From: Bursaphelenchus xylophilus
Taxonomy: Eukaryota; Nematoda; Chromadorea; Rhabditida; Aphelenchoididae
Reading direction: 5' to 3'
Assembly (NCBI GenBank): GCA_904066235.2
Contig: CAJFCV020000003.1
Location: 6,014,001 to 6,078,000 of the forward strand
Length of the DNA stretch: 64,000 bases
This document shows positions 47,227 through 57,694 of the stretch, one piece after another. Under the pieces are notes generated by a model. The model was not told where the DNA came from. It ran no database searches and saw only the letters and a program-made list of their open reading frames with translations. The position numbers and the translations under genes are program-made. Within the stretch, counting starts at the first letter, position 1, and the number at the start of each line of letters is the position of its first letter.

Positions 47227-48297
47227 CTCGTTAAAACTGAGTTGTCGACGCTGAAATCAGAACCTTTATTTTCAGAAATAAAAGTCTTTCAATTTGAACC
47301 ATAAGAATTGGAAGAGAAGATTAAAAAGAATTATGGCCGGGCCTGATTTAAACAGAACTGCGCGTCTTTTCGGGATTAAAGCCCTTCGGTATGTCAACAA
47401 AGGTCGGATTTATATCCGCACAGATCCAATCCAAATAAATTATGGATGATTTTGGCAAATAAAGTTATGATCCGACCCATGATCGGGCCGGATCTCGAGA
47501 TCAAAAACACTCAAGAAGCCCCGTCCTTTGTCTAGAGGATATTTGGGACTTCATAAAACCAAAGAGCGCCCATCAAATCGAAAATGACTGCAGCTGGCCC
47601 AGTCCCTTTTAGTCCAGAAAAAAGGCTCAGATTTATGGAACCCAAATTATCGAATTAACGGGATGAATGGATAATAAAACAAGAACGACGAGACGTGTCT
47701 TCAGCGGAGGCGGCACAGATCAAACAGGAAACTCGACACAGAAACACGAGCAGGTTTTTACCTGAGGAGAAGGGGATTCGCAGCCCATTCCTGACCAATT
47801 CTTGACTTGAAGAAGGGATTCCTCAAAAAGATCGTCGTCTCCCATGGATCCGCAACTACCTGTACGGCTTTCCTCCGCAGTCATCGCTGAAACAAAAGGT
47901 TATTTTATCCATAAACCGCTCTGTAAGGAAATGGACAGCCAGAGAAAACGGCTGGAGGAAATGAAAGCGCGGGGTTCGAGAGTCCCGACACTGGCCTCGG
48001 ACACAGGCCAATGCCATGGCCCCGCAGCCAAAAAACCACTCACTCCTCCGACTTACGCGCCTCGATATGAAACGAACAAACCTCTTGACCAAGTCTTGTT
48101 TGTTCAAACGTTTCAGAGGATTAAACTCGTTCAATTAGGGTAAACTTAATTTCTCAAACTTAAAGAAGTTTCTTTTATTATGCTCAAATAATAAATTATA
48201 ATCTCGGAACTTAAAAAAATGAAAGGATATGAAAAAGTTGAACCCGTTAACAATAATTTAGCAATAATTAGAATCTCAAGCATACTGCCAACCCTAA
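47227..48297. other. intergenic between sqv-3 and choline kinase
   Basis: About 1.07 kb between two minus-strand genes, so it contains the choline kinase promoter. A 99-codon plus-strand frame (47844-48143) starting MDPQLP has some coding-like composition but no splice partners or recognised domain. No RNA gene seen. Confidence 0.4.
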
Positions 48298-49216
48298 TCA
48301 AAAAGTGCAATACGGCGTCCAGGTAAAGTCGCAGACCAGTTGGATGTGTATTGATAATACCGGAATGTTTTTTTGATCTCCAAACATCAAATTTTCCCGT
48401 TTGACAATGGTGTACTGGACAGTGTCAAGCCCACTTATCCTATCCCGTTTCCGGGACATCTTCTTCTGGGGTCCGATCATTGCGTAATCTCTCTTTCTTT
48501 CAGGTCCGTGTATATGTTTGAAGGTATTGTGTCGATCCGTCGTCAGATTTCTTGGCCTTTCAATATTGGACGTCAGATTTTTCTCTCTAAATGAAAAAGA
48601 ATAGATATTAAGAAAACTTACTTCATTCTTATATAGAACTCGTCATCTTCCAACCCCCAACCCCAATACTTGTTAGACATTCCATTTACTTTTTTGAAGT
48701 CTTTCATGGTTAACATCAAAACACCTCCAATGAACTTCTTATAGTTGTATCTTTTAATTGGATGATAATCTCCCGAAGAAATGTGACGAATAACTCCCTC
48801 CCCTGGATATCGGTAATTGAGATTAGGATTCAGGGGTACAATATCTACATCATGCATCACCATGTAATCACAGCCAATTTTATCAGCCTCTAGCCATCCT
48901 ACATTGATTAAAGAAGCTCGGTTGAAGCGATATGAGTCGGTTTGATTTAATACAAGAAAAGAATGTTTAACTGATTGATTCAGAAGGAATGCATCCAATT
49001 CGGGAATCAAAATCGAAAGCTCGTGTTCTACATTTCGGAAAGGAATCAACACACAGAGATGATGATCAGAAGGAATTTCGACCCTAAACGCAAATCACAC
49101 AATTGGGAAAATAAATACCTGGGCTCCTCCTGTTGGTAGTTGACATTGGCAATTAGCCAGACACCAGCTAATGTGCAGACGATTAAATAGATTAACCGTC
49201 TAAACGACACCCTCAT
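48298..49216 (-). CDS. sqv-3: beta-1,4-galactosyltransferase 7 (xylosylprotein galactosyltransferase)
   Basis: Three exons (49216-49119, 49083-48622, 48586-48298) join in phase for 282 residues, matching the length of B4GALT7/SQV-3. The start is a short cytosolic tail (MRVSFRR) and one membrane anchor (LIYLIVCTLAGVWLIAN), type II Golgi topology. Motifs: LIPFRNVEHEL, the metal-binding DVD of MHDVDIVPLN, FIGGVLMLT, the acceptor motif WGWGLEDDEFY, and the family C-terminus DFTWTPYCTF. The enzyme adds the first galactose to xylose in the glycosaminoglycan linker. It acts upstream of the chondroitin polymerizing factor encoded at 57.7-60.4 kb. Confidence 0.96.
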
Positions 49217-50080
49217 CGAGACATCTGAAAATAAAAGCGTCAGAAATGGAAATACACGACACTTAATCCGCCCGGCTGGAATTGAAACACCAAAACAGTT
49301 GATCAAATATTAGGTTGGATAAAAAGTTTTAACCATAATTTTCTCGGCAACATTTCGGAAAAACGGCTTATAAAAACACTTTCAAATTCTGCACATTAAT
49401 GATGCTATGTCAGCGTCTTCTACAGCTTCTGAGGATTATACCAACACCACTCAGGAACCAGTAGCTGCCGACAAGGAATGTGACTTTAGTTGCTTCATAT
49501 CCTACCTACCCTAATCGGGACACTAACGAATTTATTAGGGATAGAAAATCTCGGCTATGCCGCAAAACACTGAATGAAATTTCGGCATGCCCTCTATAAA
49601 TTATAAAAAATGAGGAAAAGTAAATTCCATATGGTCGATTATAAGCTAAATCTAGTTTTTTCCGGTTTACTGCAATAAAAGCTTGGTCCCTGCATGCACC
49701 CGAATATTCAGCTGCTAAATTGTTAAAATACCTGAAAATTGCGGAAAGCAAGAGAAATAAAAGCGCTTGTTTTCGTGTCTAAACGCGGAAAAGTCGATAT
49801 CCTCGTCTGTTTTTCTCCACCATCACCACGTTCTTTTTAGTTTCTGTTCCTATTCTTCGATTTTTGGCCGGGGGCCTCTTCGACCAGCGAGGTTGATGAG
49901 GGCTTTTTTAAATCTAACGAGTGCCTTTGTATTATTATTAGGAACCTAAACTCAGATTGTGGGCATTATCTCTCCCGCCCTGGGCAGGTGATTAGAGTTT
50001 TGAAATCCTTGTTTATTGTCAGTAATGGAAATATTATCCGTGTCTCAGGTTCGATTTCCAATAGTTTGTTTTCAGATATT
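49217..50080. other. intergenic, shared upstream region of sqv-3 and vha-1
   Basis: A 0.86-kb divergent promoter region. A short frame at 49409-49515 (MSASSTASEDY) could in principle splice into the vha-1 exon through a weak GTGACT donor, giving an N-terminal extension, but the strong TTGTTTTCAG acceptor 5 bases before the vha-1 ATG looks more like a trans-splice site. Confidence 0.4.
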
Positions 50081-50604
50081 ATGAGTACAGAATTAGAATT
50101 GGCCGAACAGGCTATGTACGGCCCGTTCTTCGGATCGCTGGGCGTTACAGCTGCCATGATTTTCACTGCAGCAGGTTCAGCTTACGGAACAGCGAAATCA
50201 GGGACTGGAATTGCCTCTATGGCCGTCGCTCGCCCTGATCTCGTGATGAAAGCCATCATCCCGGTAGTTATGGCTGGTATCGTCGCTATTTACGGACTTG
50301 TTGTTTCTGTTATCATCTCAGGAAAGATCAACCCTGGAGGTCCTGACTATCATGTCTACACAGGATTCAGTCAATTTGCTGGAGGCCTGGTTTGTGGTCT
50401 TTGTGGGCTTGGGGCTGGTTATGCAATTGGAATTGCCGGAGATGCTGGAGTTCGAGCGCTTTCACAACAGCCCCGATTTTTTGTTGGCATGATCCTTATT
50501 CTTATCTTCGCTGAGGTATGTTGCGTTTTTTTAAATTTATTATTGCCGTTTAGGTATTGGGACTCTACGGTATGATCGTTGCTCTGATCTTGGGAGCAGC
50601 TTAA
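50081..50604 (+). CDS. vha-1: V-ATPase 16-kDa proteolipid subunit c (VHA-1 type)
   Basis: Two exons (50081-50515, 50554-50604) join in phase for 161 residues. Four hydrophobic helices are present; the proton-binding glutamate is in helix 4 ([20 protein letters not shown]). The first half has [16 protein letters not shown] and [20 protein letters not shown]. This subunit forms the membrane rotor ring of the vacuolar proton pump. The divergent N-terminus ([18 protein letters not shown]) and the [15 protein letters not shown] block separate it from the next gene and fit VHA-1. The gene lies 455 bp before a second c-subunit gene on the same strand; in C. elegans vha-1 and vha-2 are neighbours in one operon, which supports the naming. 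Confidence 0.93.
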
Positions 50605-51058
50605 ATCAAGAACATAATACGGCGCTTTCACTTTCCTCATTGTATAGACTCACCAGTCACTTAAACACATCGTTACGAATGTTTGTACGAATGAATAGAG
50701 ATATTTAATATAAATATTTTGTCCAGTTTGAAGGGCTGCTGGAACAGTTTAATGCTGTTAGATATCTTTATTTAATGGTGTTATTTTATGTTTATTTTTT
50801 ACTTAATGTTGATTTTAGATGATTCAATTGGTTTGGCGGCCTCGGTTTTTAAATCAGAAACCGATGACTTAACCACTGGTCTCCTGTTATCATGGCGATG
50901 CCTCTGCTTCTAATCAGTTTTTAGGAAAGGAGGGAGCTTGGTCTTGGTTTTTTTGTTCGCGCTTTCGAGATGCACTTGTTAATTAGCTTGCTTTAATAAC
51001 CCTGGCCTAACCCATTAACTATTCAGGCTTTTCGTTCATAACCAGCTAGCCAGCCATC
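50605..51058. other. spacer between the two V-ATPase genes
   Basis: 454 bp. Longer than the roughly 100-bp spacing usual within nematode operons. The last part is CT-rich and ends GCCATC before the second ATG; a CAG at 51026-51028 may serve as a trans-splice acceptor. No other feature seen. Confidence 0.35.
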
Positions 51059-51608
51059 ATGTCCTACAACCTTGAGATCGCTGAGAAGCCGGCATACGCC
51101 CCATTCTTTGGATACATGGGAGCTGCTGCCGCCCAAATCTTCACCGTGTTCGGGGCTGCTTATGGAACAGCCAAATCTGCCGTTGGGATTTCATCTATGG
51201 GTGTGATGCGTCCTGAATTGATCATGAAATCGGTCATCCCTGTTATTATGGCTGGTATCATCGGTATCTATGGTCTGGTTGTCGCCATGGTGCTCAAGGG
51301 TCGTATCAAGCCTGCCTCTAAGGACTACGATCTTAACATGGGTTTCTCTCATTTGGCTGCTGGCCTGACCTGTGGTCTCTGCGGCCTCGGTGCCGGTTAT
51401 GCCATCGGTATTGTTGGGGATGCTGGGGTCCGTGGTACTGCCCAACAGCCTCGTCTTTTCGTCGGAATGATCCTTATTTTGATTTTCTCTGAAGTAAGTT
51501 GCGATGCGACACGACGGAAAGAATAAGAAACACACTGATTTCTATAACTTTCAATTTCAGGTCTTGGGGCTTTATGGTATGATCGTCGCCTTAATCCTGA
51601 GTTCCTAA
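51059..51608 (+). CDS. vha-2: V-ATPase 16-kDa proteolipid subunit c (VHA-2/VHA-3 type)
   Basis: Two exons (51059-51493, 51561-51608) join in phase for 160 residues. The protein is nearly identical in pattern to C. elegans VHA-2/VHA-3: [58 protein letters not shown], and helix 4 [19 protein letters not shown] with the essential glutamate. VHA-2 and VHA-3 are identical proteins in C. elegans, so the symbol is based on the position next to vha-1. Both c-subunit genes share exon 1 length (435 bp) and intron position, showing they arose by duplication. Confidence 0.94.
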
Positions 51609-52418
51609 GAAGTTCCCGATGTATGCAGAAGAATCACTTTACATTCCTTTTCGATTGCCAATCCCCAATCTACTACGCTCTCTTTTGGTTGGCCATGACC
51701 GTTTAGGTCTTCTAACATTCCAGTCTCTTTCTACGTTTTGCCATCGCACTCTATTTTTCGGTTCCTTTATTTGCATTTTGAGTTTCTCTTTCCTAATTGA
51801 AGCAGAGAATAGTTTTATCAGCATTTATTGTAGTCGTCATGTTTAATTTAAAAGGAATAAAGTTTATAAAATAAGCGAGAGTTGTTTTTGGCCGAGTTGT
51901 GCCTTGTCCAGGTCTTTCCAAATTTCATGGTTGATTTAAGGAAAGGGTGTTTCTATGAGAGAAGCCCCGCAGAATTTCCGGCCAAAATACCTTTCCCTGT
52001 AGCGTGTGCCCCCAGGGAGGAGGGAAGTGTTGACAGAAAGTTACTGGCGGGGACAAGGCGTAATTATGAATCCGAGCGATTCCGACCGGAAGTCTGTTGT
52101 TCCGTTCAAAGACATTTGGAGCCATTAGAAGGAAAGCCGATGTGTCTATTCTGTCTCCGCCCGGCTTCACTTAATATTTTAATCAGTGTTGGATTGCGCA
52201 GAAAAATAAATGGAATCTGGCCAAGTCGTAAACCGGGGCCAGTCACCGGCGTAGTATTCCCAAGCCATTTAGCGGATTGCAGGTTCGAGTTTCAACTATA
52301 TTGGATGCTTTCCTCAATCCGGTTACTGACCCTCCATTTCCGAGTCTATATAATACTACATACAAGTATTTGCGTGTTCAGCATTCGATTCCTTCCATTC
52401 TATACCATAGTCTTTCAG
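51609..52418. other. intergenic after the V-ATPase genes
   Basis: About 0.8 kb. A long plus-strand frame (51882-52565, 227 codons) runs through it, but only its last 48 codons, after a TCTTTCAG acceptor, look coding. The AATAAAG near 51858 is the probable vha-2 polyadenylation signal. Confidence 0.4.
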
Positions 52419-52565
52419 ATGCGGAAAGGTTTCGTTTTTGGGTCCTCGACACCTCGGGAATTATCCCATCAAAAGGCGAAAGATCGATCCACCGTGCTAG
52501 ATGCCCTGGGACAAGGAGCAGCTCACGATGTCCGGCCGTTTGTTCGCAGCATTCACGCAGGCTAG
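52419..52565 (+). CDS. short FGSSTPR protein or exon, locus A
   Basis: An ATG placed directly after the acceptor-like TAGTCTTTCAG opens a 48-residue frame beginning MRKGFVFGSSTPRELSHQ and ending in TAG. The block FGSSTPR(E/D)xSHQ is shared with the gene at 53926-54880, both at protein and DNA level (TTTGGGTCCTCGAC.CCTCGGGA), so the two are related by duplication. It may be a trans-spliced mini-gene or one exon of a larger or broken gene. The function is unknown. Confidence 0.45.
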   Translation: MRKGFVFGSSTPRELSHQKAKDRSTVLDALGQGAAHDVRPFVRSIHAG

Positions 52566-52618
52566 TTTTTTTTAAATTTAATAGAAATCTTAAGTTTACT
52601 AAATCACGATTCAAAGCA

Positions 52619-53401
52619 TCAGAGGTATATAACATTGTTTTCACTTCCTGCAATACCAGAGCTATCATTTGTGCAATCCGGAGAACTGCCGGTCTCCAAG
52701 TCCATCTTGAGCTTAACCATTCCGTCCATGATAGCACTTGGCTCACTTGTTGATGCCGTCAGAGTTCCGGAACTATTTAGTTGCTCTTCAATGTCGTTGA
52801 ATCTTACAGATTGTTGTTTTTTGGGAGGGGAATGGCTCACCTAAAAATGTGACTGGACGTATAGGAGGCGATTTACAATTTTTTTTTATCTAGTCAAGAG
52901 CGGCCAATTCAGCCCAAAATTAAGTTTGGACTAAATTCCGGCGGGTCTTGTCCCAAAAATAAAATTTCACTCAAATTCCAAACCATTGACAAGATCCGAT
53001 TGGAAAAAAAATTTGTAAATCACCGCCAATATGTATATAGAATTCGTGAAATAATATCTTACTTTGACGACAACTTTCTCCGCACAGATGATGTTGCTGC
53101 TCTCACTGCCTTCGGTATGCCTTACCATCTCCAGGTTCACTTGATTGTTTCTCCCTCTTCTCACTGTGGTGTATCGTCTTATTGTTTGTTGTGATTTGGA
53201 CCACATTTGCTTGGCCACAGTCGGCTGCGTCTGCTCATCTGTTCCAACCAAGCAAAATGCCAATACTATTACGACCGTGACGATGGATACCAATGCCAGG
53301 TAGAGACCAGAGCCATACAATCTGATGTCATACCAACTGATTCCAATCCCCAGGATGAGCAAGAACATATTCACGGAGAAGATAACCAACAATACGTTCA
53401 T
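52619..53401 (-). CDS. two-transmembrane protein of unknown family
   Basis: Exons 53401-53063 and 52840-52619 join in phase for 186 residues. Residues 1-20 and about 30-55 (NVLLVIFSVNMFLLILGIGI and LYLALVSIVTVVIVLAFCLV) form two membrane helices. A basic segment (RRYTTVRRGRNNQ) follows and then a long hydrophilic Ser/Thr-rich tail. The frame stays open about 23 codons upstream of the chosen ATG to an AGCAG acceptor-like site at 53459, so a 5' exon with an earlier start is possible. It lies between the two FGSSTPR loci on the opposite strand. I do not recognise the family. Confidence 0.6.
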
Positions 53402-53925
53402 TGAACCTTTCGGGCTATGTACATAATGCAGAGTGCCGTCAGTCCATATACCACCTGCTGATTTGGTCAATTATAGGACGATAGGGGAGACCAGGCTCAC
53501 ATCAGAAAGTATTGGAAAAGTAAAGGAAGTGCTGAACGGACGTCTAAACAAAACCCGCGGCTCTGAAAGCGCCTGAATTAACAGCAAACCCGAGGATTAA
53601 ATATGGGCCTTCGCCAAACGCCTCGGGCAATCAACGACAAGCACCCATACGGACTGCTAAAACAACTATCCCGACACGACATTGCCATCCATCTTTGGAC
53701 GGAAACCAAACCCAACGGATGACTGGGCCCAAATACATGACCAAGACATAAATAGTATATCCCGGGCGGACTAGGTAGAGGAACTCGGAATGAATTAAAC
53801 ACGCTCGTTAAGCGATAGAGTTGACTAGGACGTCATTAGGGCTTTTCTGCCTCTTCAGGATCAACATGGAATCTCCAAATTTTCATATATTCAGAGCTTT
53901 TCAAATATAATAATTAACTTTACAG
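53402..53925. other. intergenic between membrane protein and FGSSTPR locus B
   Basis: About 0.5 kb shared upstream region. A short frame at 53870 (MESPNFHIF) precedes the first locus B exon after a CTCTTCAG acceptor but has no GT donor that would join it. The start of locus B may be here, unrecognised. Confidence 0.35.
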
Positions 53926-54880
53926 CTCGCTCCGAAAGTTGTCCTCGCCGGCTCAGTAAACAATATGCATTTGGGTCCTCGACTCCTCGGGACTGGTCTC
54001 ATCAACAGAAAGTTCCGCTGCAACATAGAATCTACGATGCTAAAGGGCCCCCAAAGATAAGGTCTCAGACAATTCACTCATTCAATGGATCCATGAGAAG
54101 CGTCGCTTCTTCCGGCATCCCTCCGAAGTCTGCGACTTCTCGGGAATCACGTCCTCGACAACCGAGACCAAATCTTCCGCCGGCACCTTCGACCAGTCGA
54201 CAAGTAAGGCCATCTCGTGTTGACGAAGACGATGACGCTTCTTCCGAACCTGACATTAAAATGCATCAAGAAAGTCTAAAACAATGGGCCATGGAACAAC
54301 CTAGTGTTAATGTCAAGCAAGACAACCCCCAAACCAGGCTTCAGTCAAATAATGTGAATAATCTCCAGCCGCACGGGAATCCAAAACCAGACTCCATTAA
54401 AAAGGTAGGACTGGCCCTGCTTATTAATATTAGAGGCCTCCCATTCTCAAGAATATATTAAGACGAAAACGTAAAAACAATTAATAGGTTACTTTTAAAT
54501 AAAAAAGTTCCCAAAAAAACTCAAGTATTATGTAACCATAATTATTACAGGAGCCAACTGTAGTCAATCATGTACATGAAACGGAGAGCGAACTCATATT
54601 CGAGAAATCGGAGGAGTTACAAACTGCGGATAAAATGGAAACGGTACACCCCGTAGAGGACTTCCACGACTTTAGTAAATCAGTAATCAAAAAGAAAACC
54701 GACACTCAAATAGCTCAGCCAAAGGGTGAAAAAAGCGAGCCGTCCTCAAAGTAAGTGATGAATTTGTGTCAAAAAAGCATATGTTGTCTCCGATTACATT
54801 TTTTAAATGAATTGCCCAACGAACTTCATTTCAGACCATCCGAACTCCAAAACAATGGAACAATCAAGTCAGACGAGTAG
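53926..54880 (+). CDS. FGSSTPR-containing hydrophilic protein, locus B (5' end uncertain)
   Basis: Exons 53926-54404, 54551-54750 and 54835-54880 join in phase and end at TAG. The first exon opens after TTTACAG in phase 1-2 and has no ATG before 54093; since the conserved KQYAFGSSTPRDWSHQ block lies upstream of that ATG, an upstream start exon probably exists. The remainder is hydrophilic, rich in Pro, Ser and charged residues (RPRQPRPNLPPAPSTSRQ, DEDDDASSEPD), and likely disordered. No domain is recognised. It converges on the synergin-like gene with 54 bp between stop codons. Confidence 0.55.
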
Positions 54881-54934
54881 TGATATTTCATTGATCTCGA
54901 TATAAAATTTGAATAATTCTTCAAATAAACCCGT

Positions 54935-56482
54935 TCAAGGTCTCGGTAAAGTTGAATTCACCAAATTGAGCCAAAGATTGGCACATGGAATGTGGTAACT
55001 CAGCTCTGTGTCCTTATCGAAATGCGTATTATTTACATTTGTCCAGTCTCCACAAATATTACACATATGGCCAGTCTTCTCGAACTCATCCACCAGATCT
55101 AACATGAGGCTATCTTCTTCTAAGATGTTGAGAAGATTGGCCCACACCGCAAATAATATCTCACACTTGGATACCAAGTCAGATGATACATTGGGGATGG
55201 AAGTAGCGTTCTTGTGGATATTCCGAAGAACCCGCTGGATCTCGTTGAGAGATCGTACGAAACGAAAGCCTTGCTCGGTCTTAAACACCTCCACCGTAGC
55301 CGAATTGGTTTGTTTTACAGCAGAAAAAACTTCTGATGCAGCGAGTAGAACACTCTCCCAATGAGGGGCTAGCTTTTGCTAAAAATTATAAGTAAATAAT
55401 TAAAACAAAACAGACATAATAGACAAAACAAGAATACTTACGTGATAAATGCATATATCCTCTGGATTTAATTTCGTCGACGGATAGAGCTCTAGATCCA
55501 CATCTAAAGCCTTCGATTTCCAAGAAAGCTCACCTACTTTTAGAAGTGGACTGACCATCGAACATAATAAGATCTCCATCTACTTTAACGTTCTGTTCCG
55601 TAAACAAAGGGTGCACTGTTTTCAGAAGGTGACCATTGGGTTTAGATTTATTCTCGTTTTTCTTGAAATTCAATTTCAATTCCTTGGGTTTAATCGAAGA
55701 AAGCGTGGGGATGGGTAACGTCTTCATAAAGCTGAGGTCCGCAATCGTCAGATTCCGCTAAATATTAACATTGTGGCACCACCAGCGCTCAAAAGTCCCG
55801 ACAATTTTCGCACCGTGCGAAAGTTCGGGTTTTTGACGTCGCGCCCGCAAGTTTGGGGGTTGCAAACCGGTTGTCGCGCGCAAAAGTGCACGTTGCTAGG
55901 TCAAAAACGGGAAATTGCGGCGACAAATGTGAAAAAGTGCGGATGAAAATGAAAGAAGAATGCACGGTGCGAAAATTGTCGGGATTTTTTAGAGCGCCTA
56001 GTAGAAACAGTAGGAAAACGTACCTGTGCAAGAGCGATCAACACTAGACAAGAATAAAACTCTTGTCGAGTTAGTTGTTCTGGATTCGACGGGCTGACGG
56101 ATTCCCAAATAGCTTGGAGAACAGGTTCAGGAAGACCCGTTCTCCACATAACGGACATCACCTCTTTGTGGACAGGCGTCTTGTTCGTCGTATCCGCTCC
56201 ACATTGAACTATAACATCCCGATAAAACTTAGGAACACTGCTCTCTTCAACCAAGGTCGGTGGTATGAGACCGCTACTTTGAACTACAATCTGTAAACTA
56301 AAACAAATAAATACACATACATTTTTTGGCAGTTGTAATTCTTTTAGCTCCAATCCCTTTAGCAAACCAGGAGAACCTTTTATTTGCTTGGTCCCACATT
56401 TAGCCAGGAGATAGTGAAAGATCAAGCATGTTCTCCGATGAAATGCATTGTAATTACGCGCGTACGCGCGCGCGAACTTCGT
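54935..56482 (-). CDS. SYNRG: gamma-synergin-like EH-domain protein (5' end missing)
   Basis: Exons 56482-56321, 56290-56024, 55757-55538, 55503-55442 and 55378-54935 join in phase, about 385 residues. The second exon holds an EH domain (FYRDVIVQCG..., ending PVLQAIWESVSPSNPEQLT and FYSCLVLIALAQ). The C-terminal exon has a helical region and a Cys motif (HMCNICGDWTN...YHIPCANLWLNLVNSTLPRP) that fits the synergin/aftiphilin C-terminus. Synergins work with the AP-1 clathrin adaptor at the Golgi and endosomes. The first exon has no ATG in frame; a further exon may be near 56627-56692 (…CPN before GTAAAT), but its frame opens only after a stop with no ATG. The 281-bp... 266-bp intron before the third exon contains a MITE. 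Confidence 0.78.
55784..55999. repeat. MITE-like inverted repeat in a synergin intron
   Basis: The ends AGCGCTCAAAAGTCCCGACA (from 55784) and the inverted partner ending GAGCGCCT (55999) pair over about 38 bp (…CCGACAATTTTCGCACCGTGC). It is about 216 bp with a G+C-rich core and lies wholly within the intron 55758-56023. Confidence 0.82.
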
Positions 56483-57694
56483 CTAATTTGAGAATCGGTT
56501 TCTTGAAGCGTTATGCCAATAAAAGTTTCGTGGCGAGAAAAATACTCGAAAGTTGCAAAAATAATATTCCAATTTGAAAAATAAATATATAAAAAAATAA
56601 ATTTTGGTTGAAAATAGGGTATTTACATTAGGACAAGCTATGCCAAAGACATAAGAAATGTTACACCTTTGTAAAGTTTTTTTGTCGGACACTCATTATT
56701 TCTTGCACCAACATCAATGGAGTTTGTTTATAATTTCTGCGGTCTGCTTTTGACTTTCGTTTTGTGTTTAATATTCCCATCACTCCCCTTATTCATTTAA
56801 TGTCGTCTTCGCTTTGAAAGAGTTCTCTCGCAAATTGTTAAGAGAATTGGAATTGGGTTCGTTTTCCGAGCAGTTTATCCAACTGTTCTTTCGATCTGAT
56901 TTTATTCCATCTTTTCTTATGATTCACTTTTTATCTCTGCAGAACACTCATTATTTTTCCATACGTGATCATTTACAAAGATTATATTGATTTGAAGCTT
57001 TCTAATTAATCCTGGATTTTATTATCTTGCAGAGTGGTTCAGTCGGAGCCTCCAACCTTTATTTCTCCGCCATAAAAAAATTAAGTTATATAAAATTAAG
57101 GCTAAGACATCCCATTTTTTGTCTATTAAAAATGACGGGTCCATGCTACTTGATAAGGTAGGAAGCTCCGGGCGAACCAACTTGTATTATAGTCAGTAAT
57201 TGGATTTATGCTTGCTTTCCTATTTTTCTCAAAGAATTCGGGTTCTCATTCGCCGCTTGGAAGATTTTGGAGAACGCGTGTCATTATACTGATTCCAATT
57301 ACTGGAAAAACCAGCTTCGGCGGTAATTGAGTGAGAAAGTGCCTTTGACTTGCATATTGCAAACTTTCTCCTGAACTCGGCGCGCTTAGCTTTGTGATGG
57401 CACTTTTTTTGTTCTGTTTGGAATCCGCAGCGTATGTGACCCATTGAAAACAGCTCTTCCTCTGTCGGTCGGGGGTTTCTTCCCCGGCTACTTCTTTTGG
57501 GTGGCTGGCTTGTTGCGCGACACGAAAGTCAAGGAAAGGGAGAGAGATCGAGCTGCAGACCGAAGACGACCCTCCTCTCCATTCCTCGATCATTTTTAAA
57601 CGTTACGTTCTTTGACATTTTAATATCGGCTCTGTTTTCTTTGTTAATTTATTTTTTATTAAATGTCTACATTTCAGTGGCCATTTGGCCAGTC
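56483..57694. other. shared upstream region of the synergin-like gene and mig-22
   Basis: About 1.2 kb. It probably holds the missing 5' exon of the synergin-like gene and the mig-22 promoter. The alternating CGCG tract at 56457-56474 is unusual. A TTTCAG at 57673-57677 is a likely trans-splice acceptor 17 bp before the mig-22 ATG. A short fragment near 57130 (ATGACGGGTCCA) matches the 24.5-kb repeat family. Confidence 0.4.

Noticed and set aside
47844..48143. 99-codon frame starting MDPQLP
   Set aside because: No domain, no partner exons and antisense to the choline kinase promoter; kept only as a remark in the intergenic entry.
49409..49515. MSASSTASEDY frame as the first exon of vha-1
   Set aside because: It requires a weak GTGACT donor and a 590-bp intron, while a strong acceptor stands 5 bases before the vha-1 ATG, which fits trans-splicing.
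51882..52418. Upstream part of the 227-codon plus-strand frame
   Set aside because: No start context or homology; only the part after the acceptor at 52418 matches another locus.
53870..53925. MESPNFHIF as first exon of FGSSTPR locus B
   Set aside because: No GT dinucleotide lies between its ATG and its stop, so it cannot splice to the next exon in the usual way.
56457..56474. Alternating CG tract as a special structural element
   Set aside because: It is only 18 bp long and lies within the apparent first synergin exon; it is noted but not supported as a feature.
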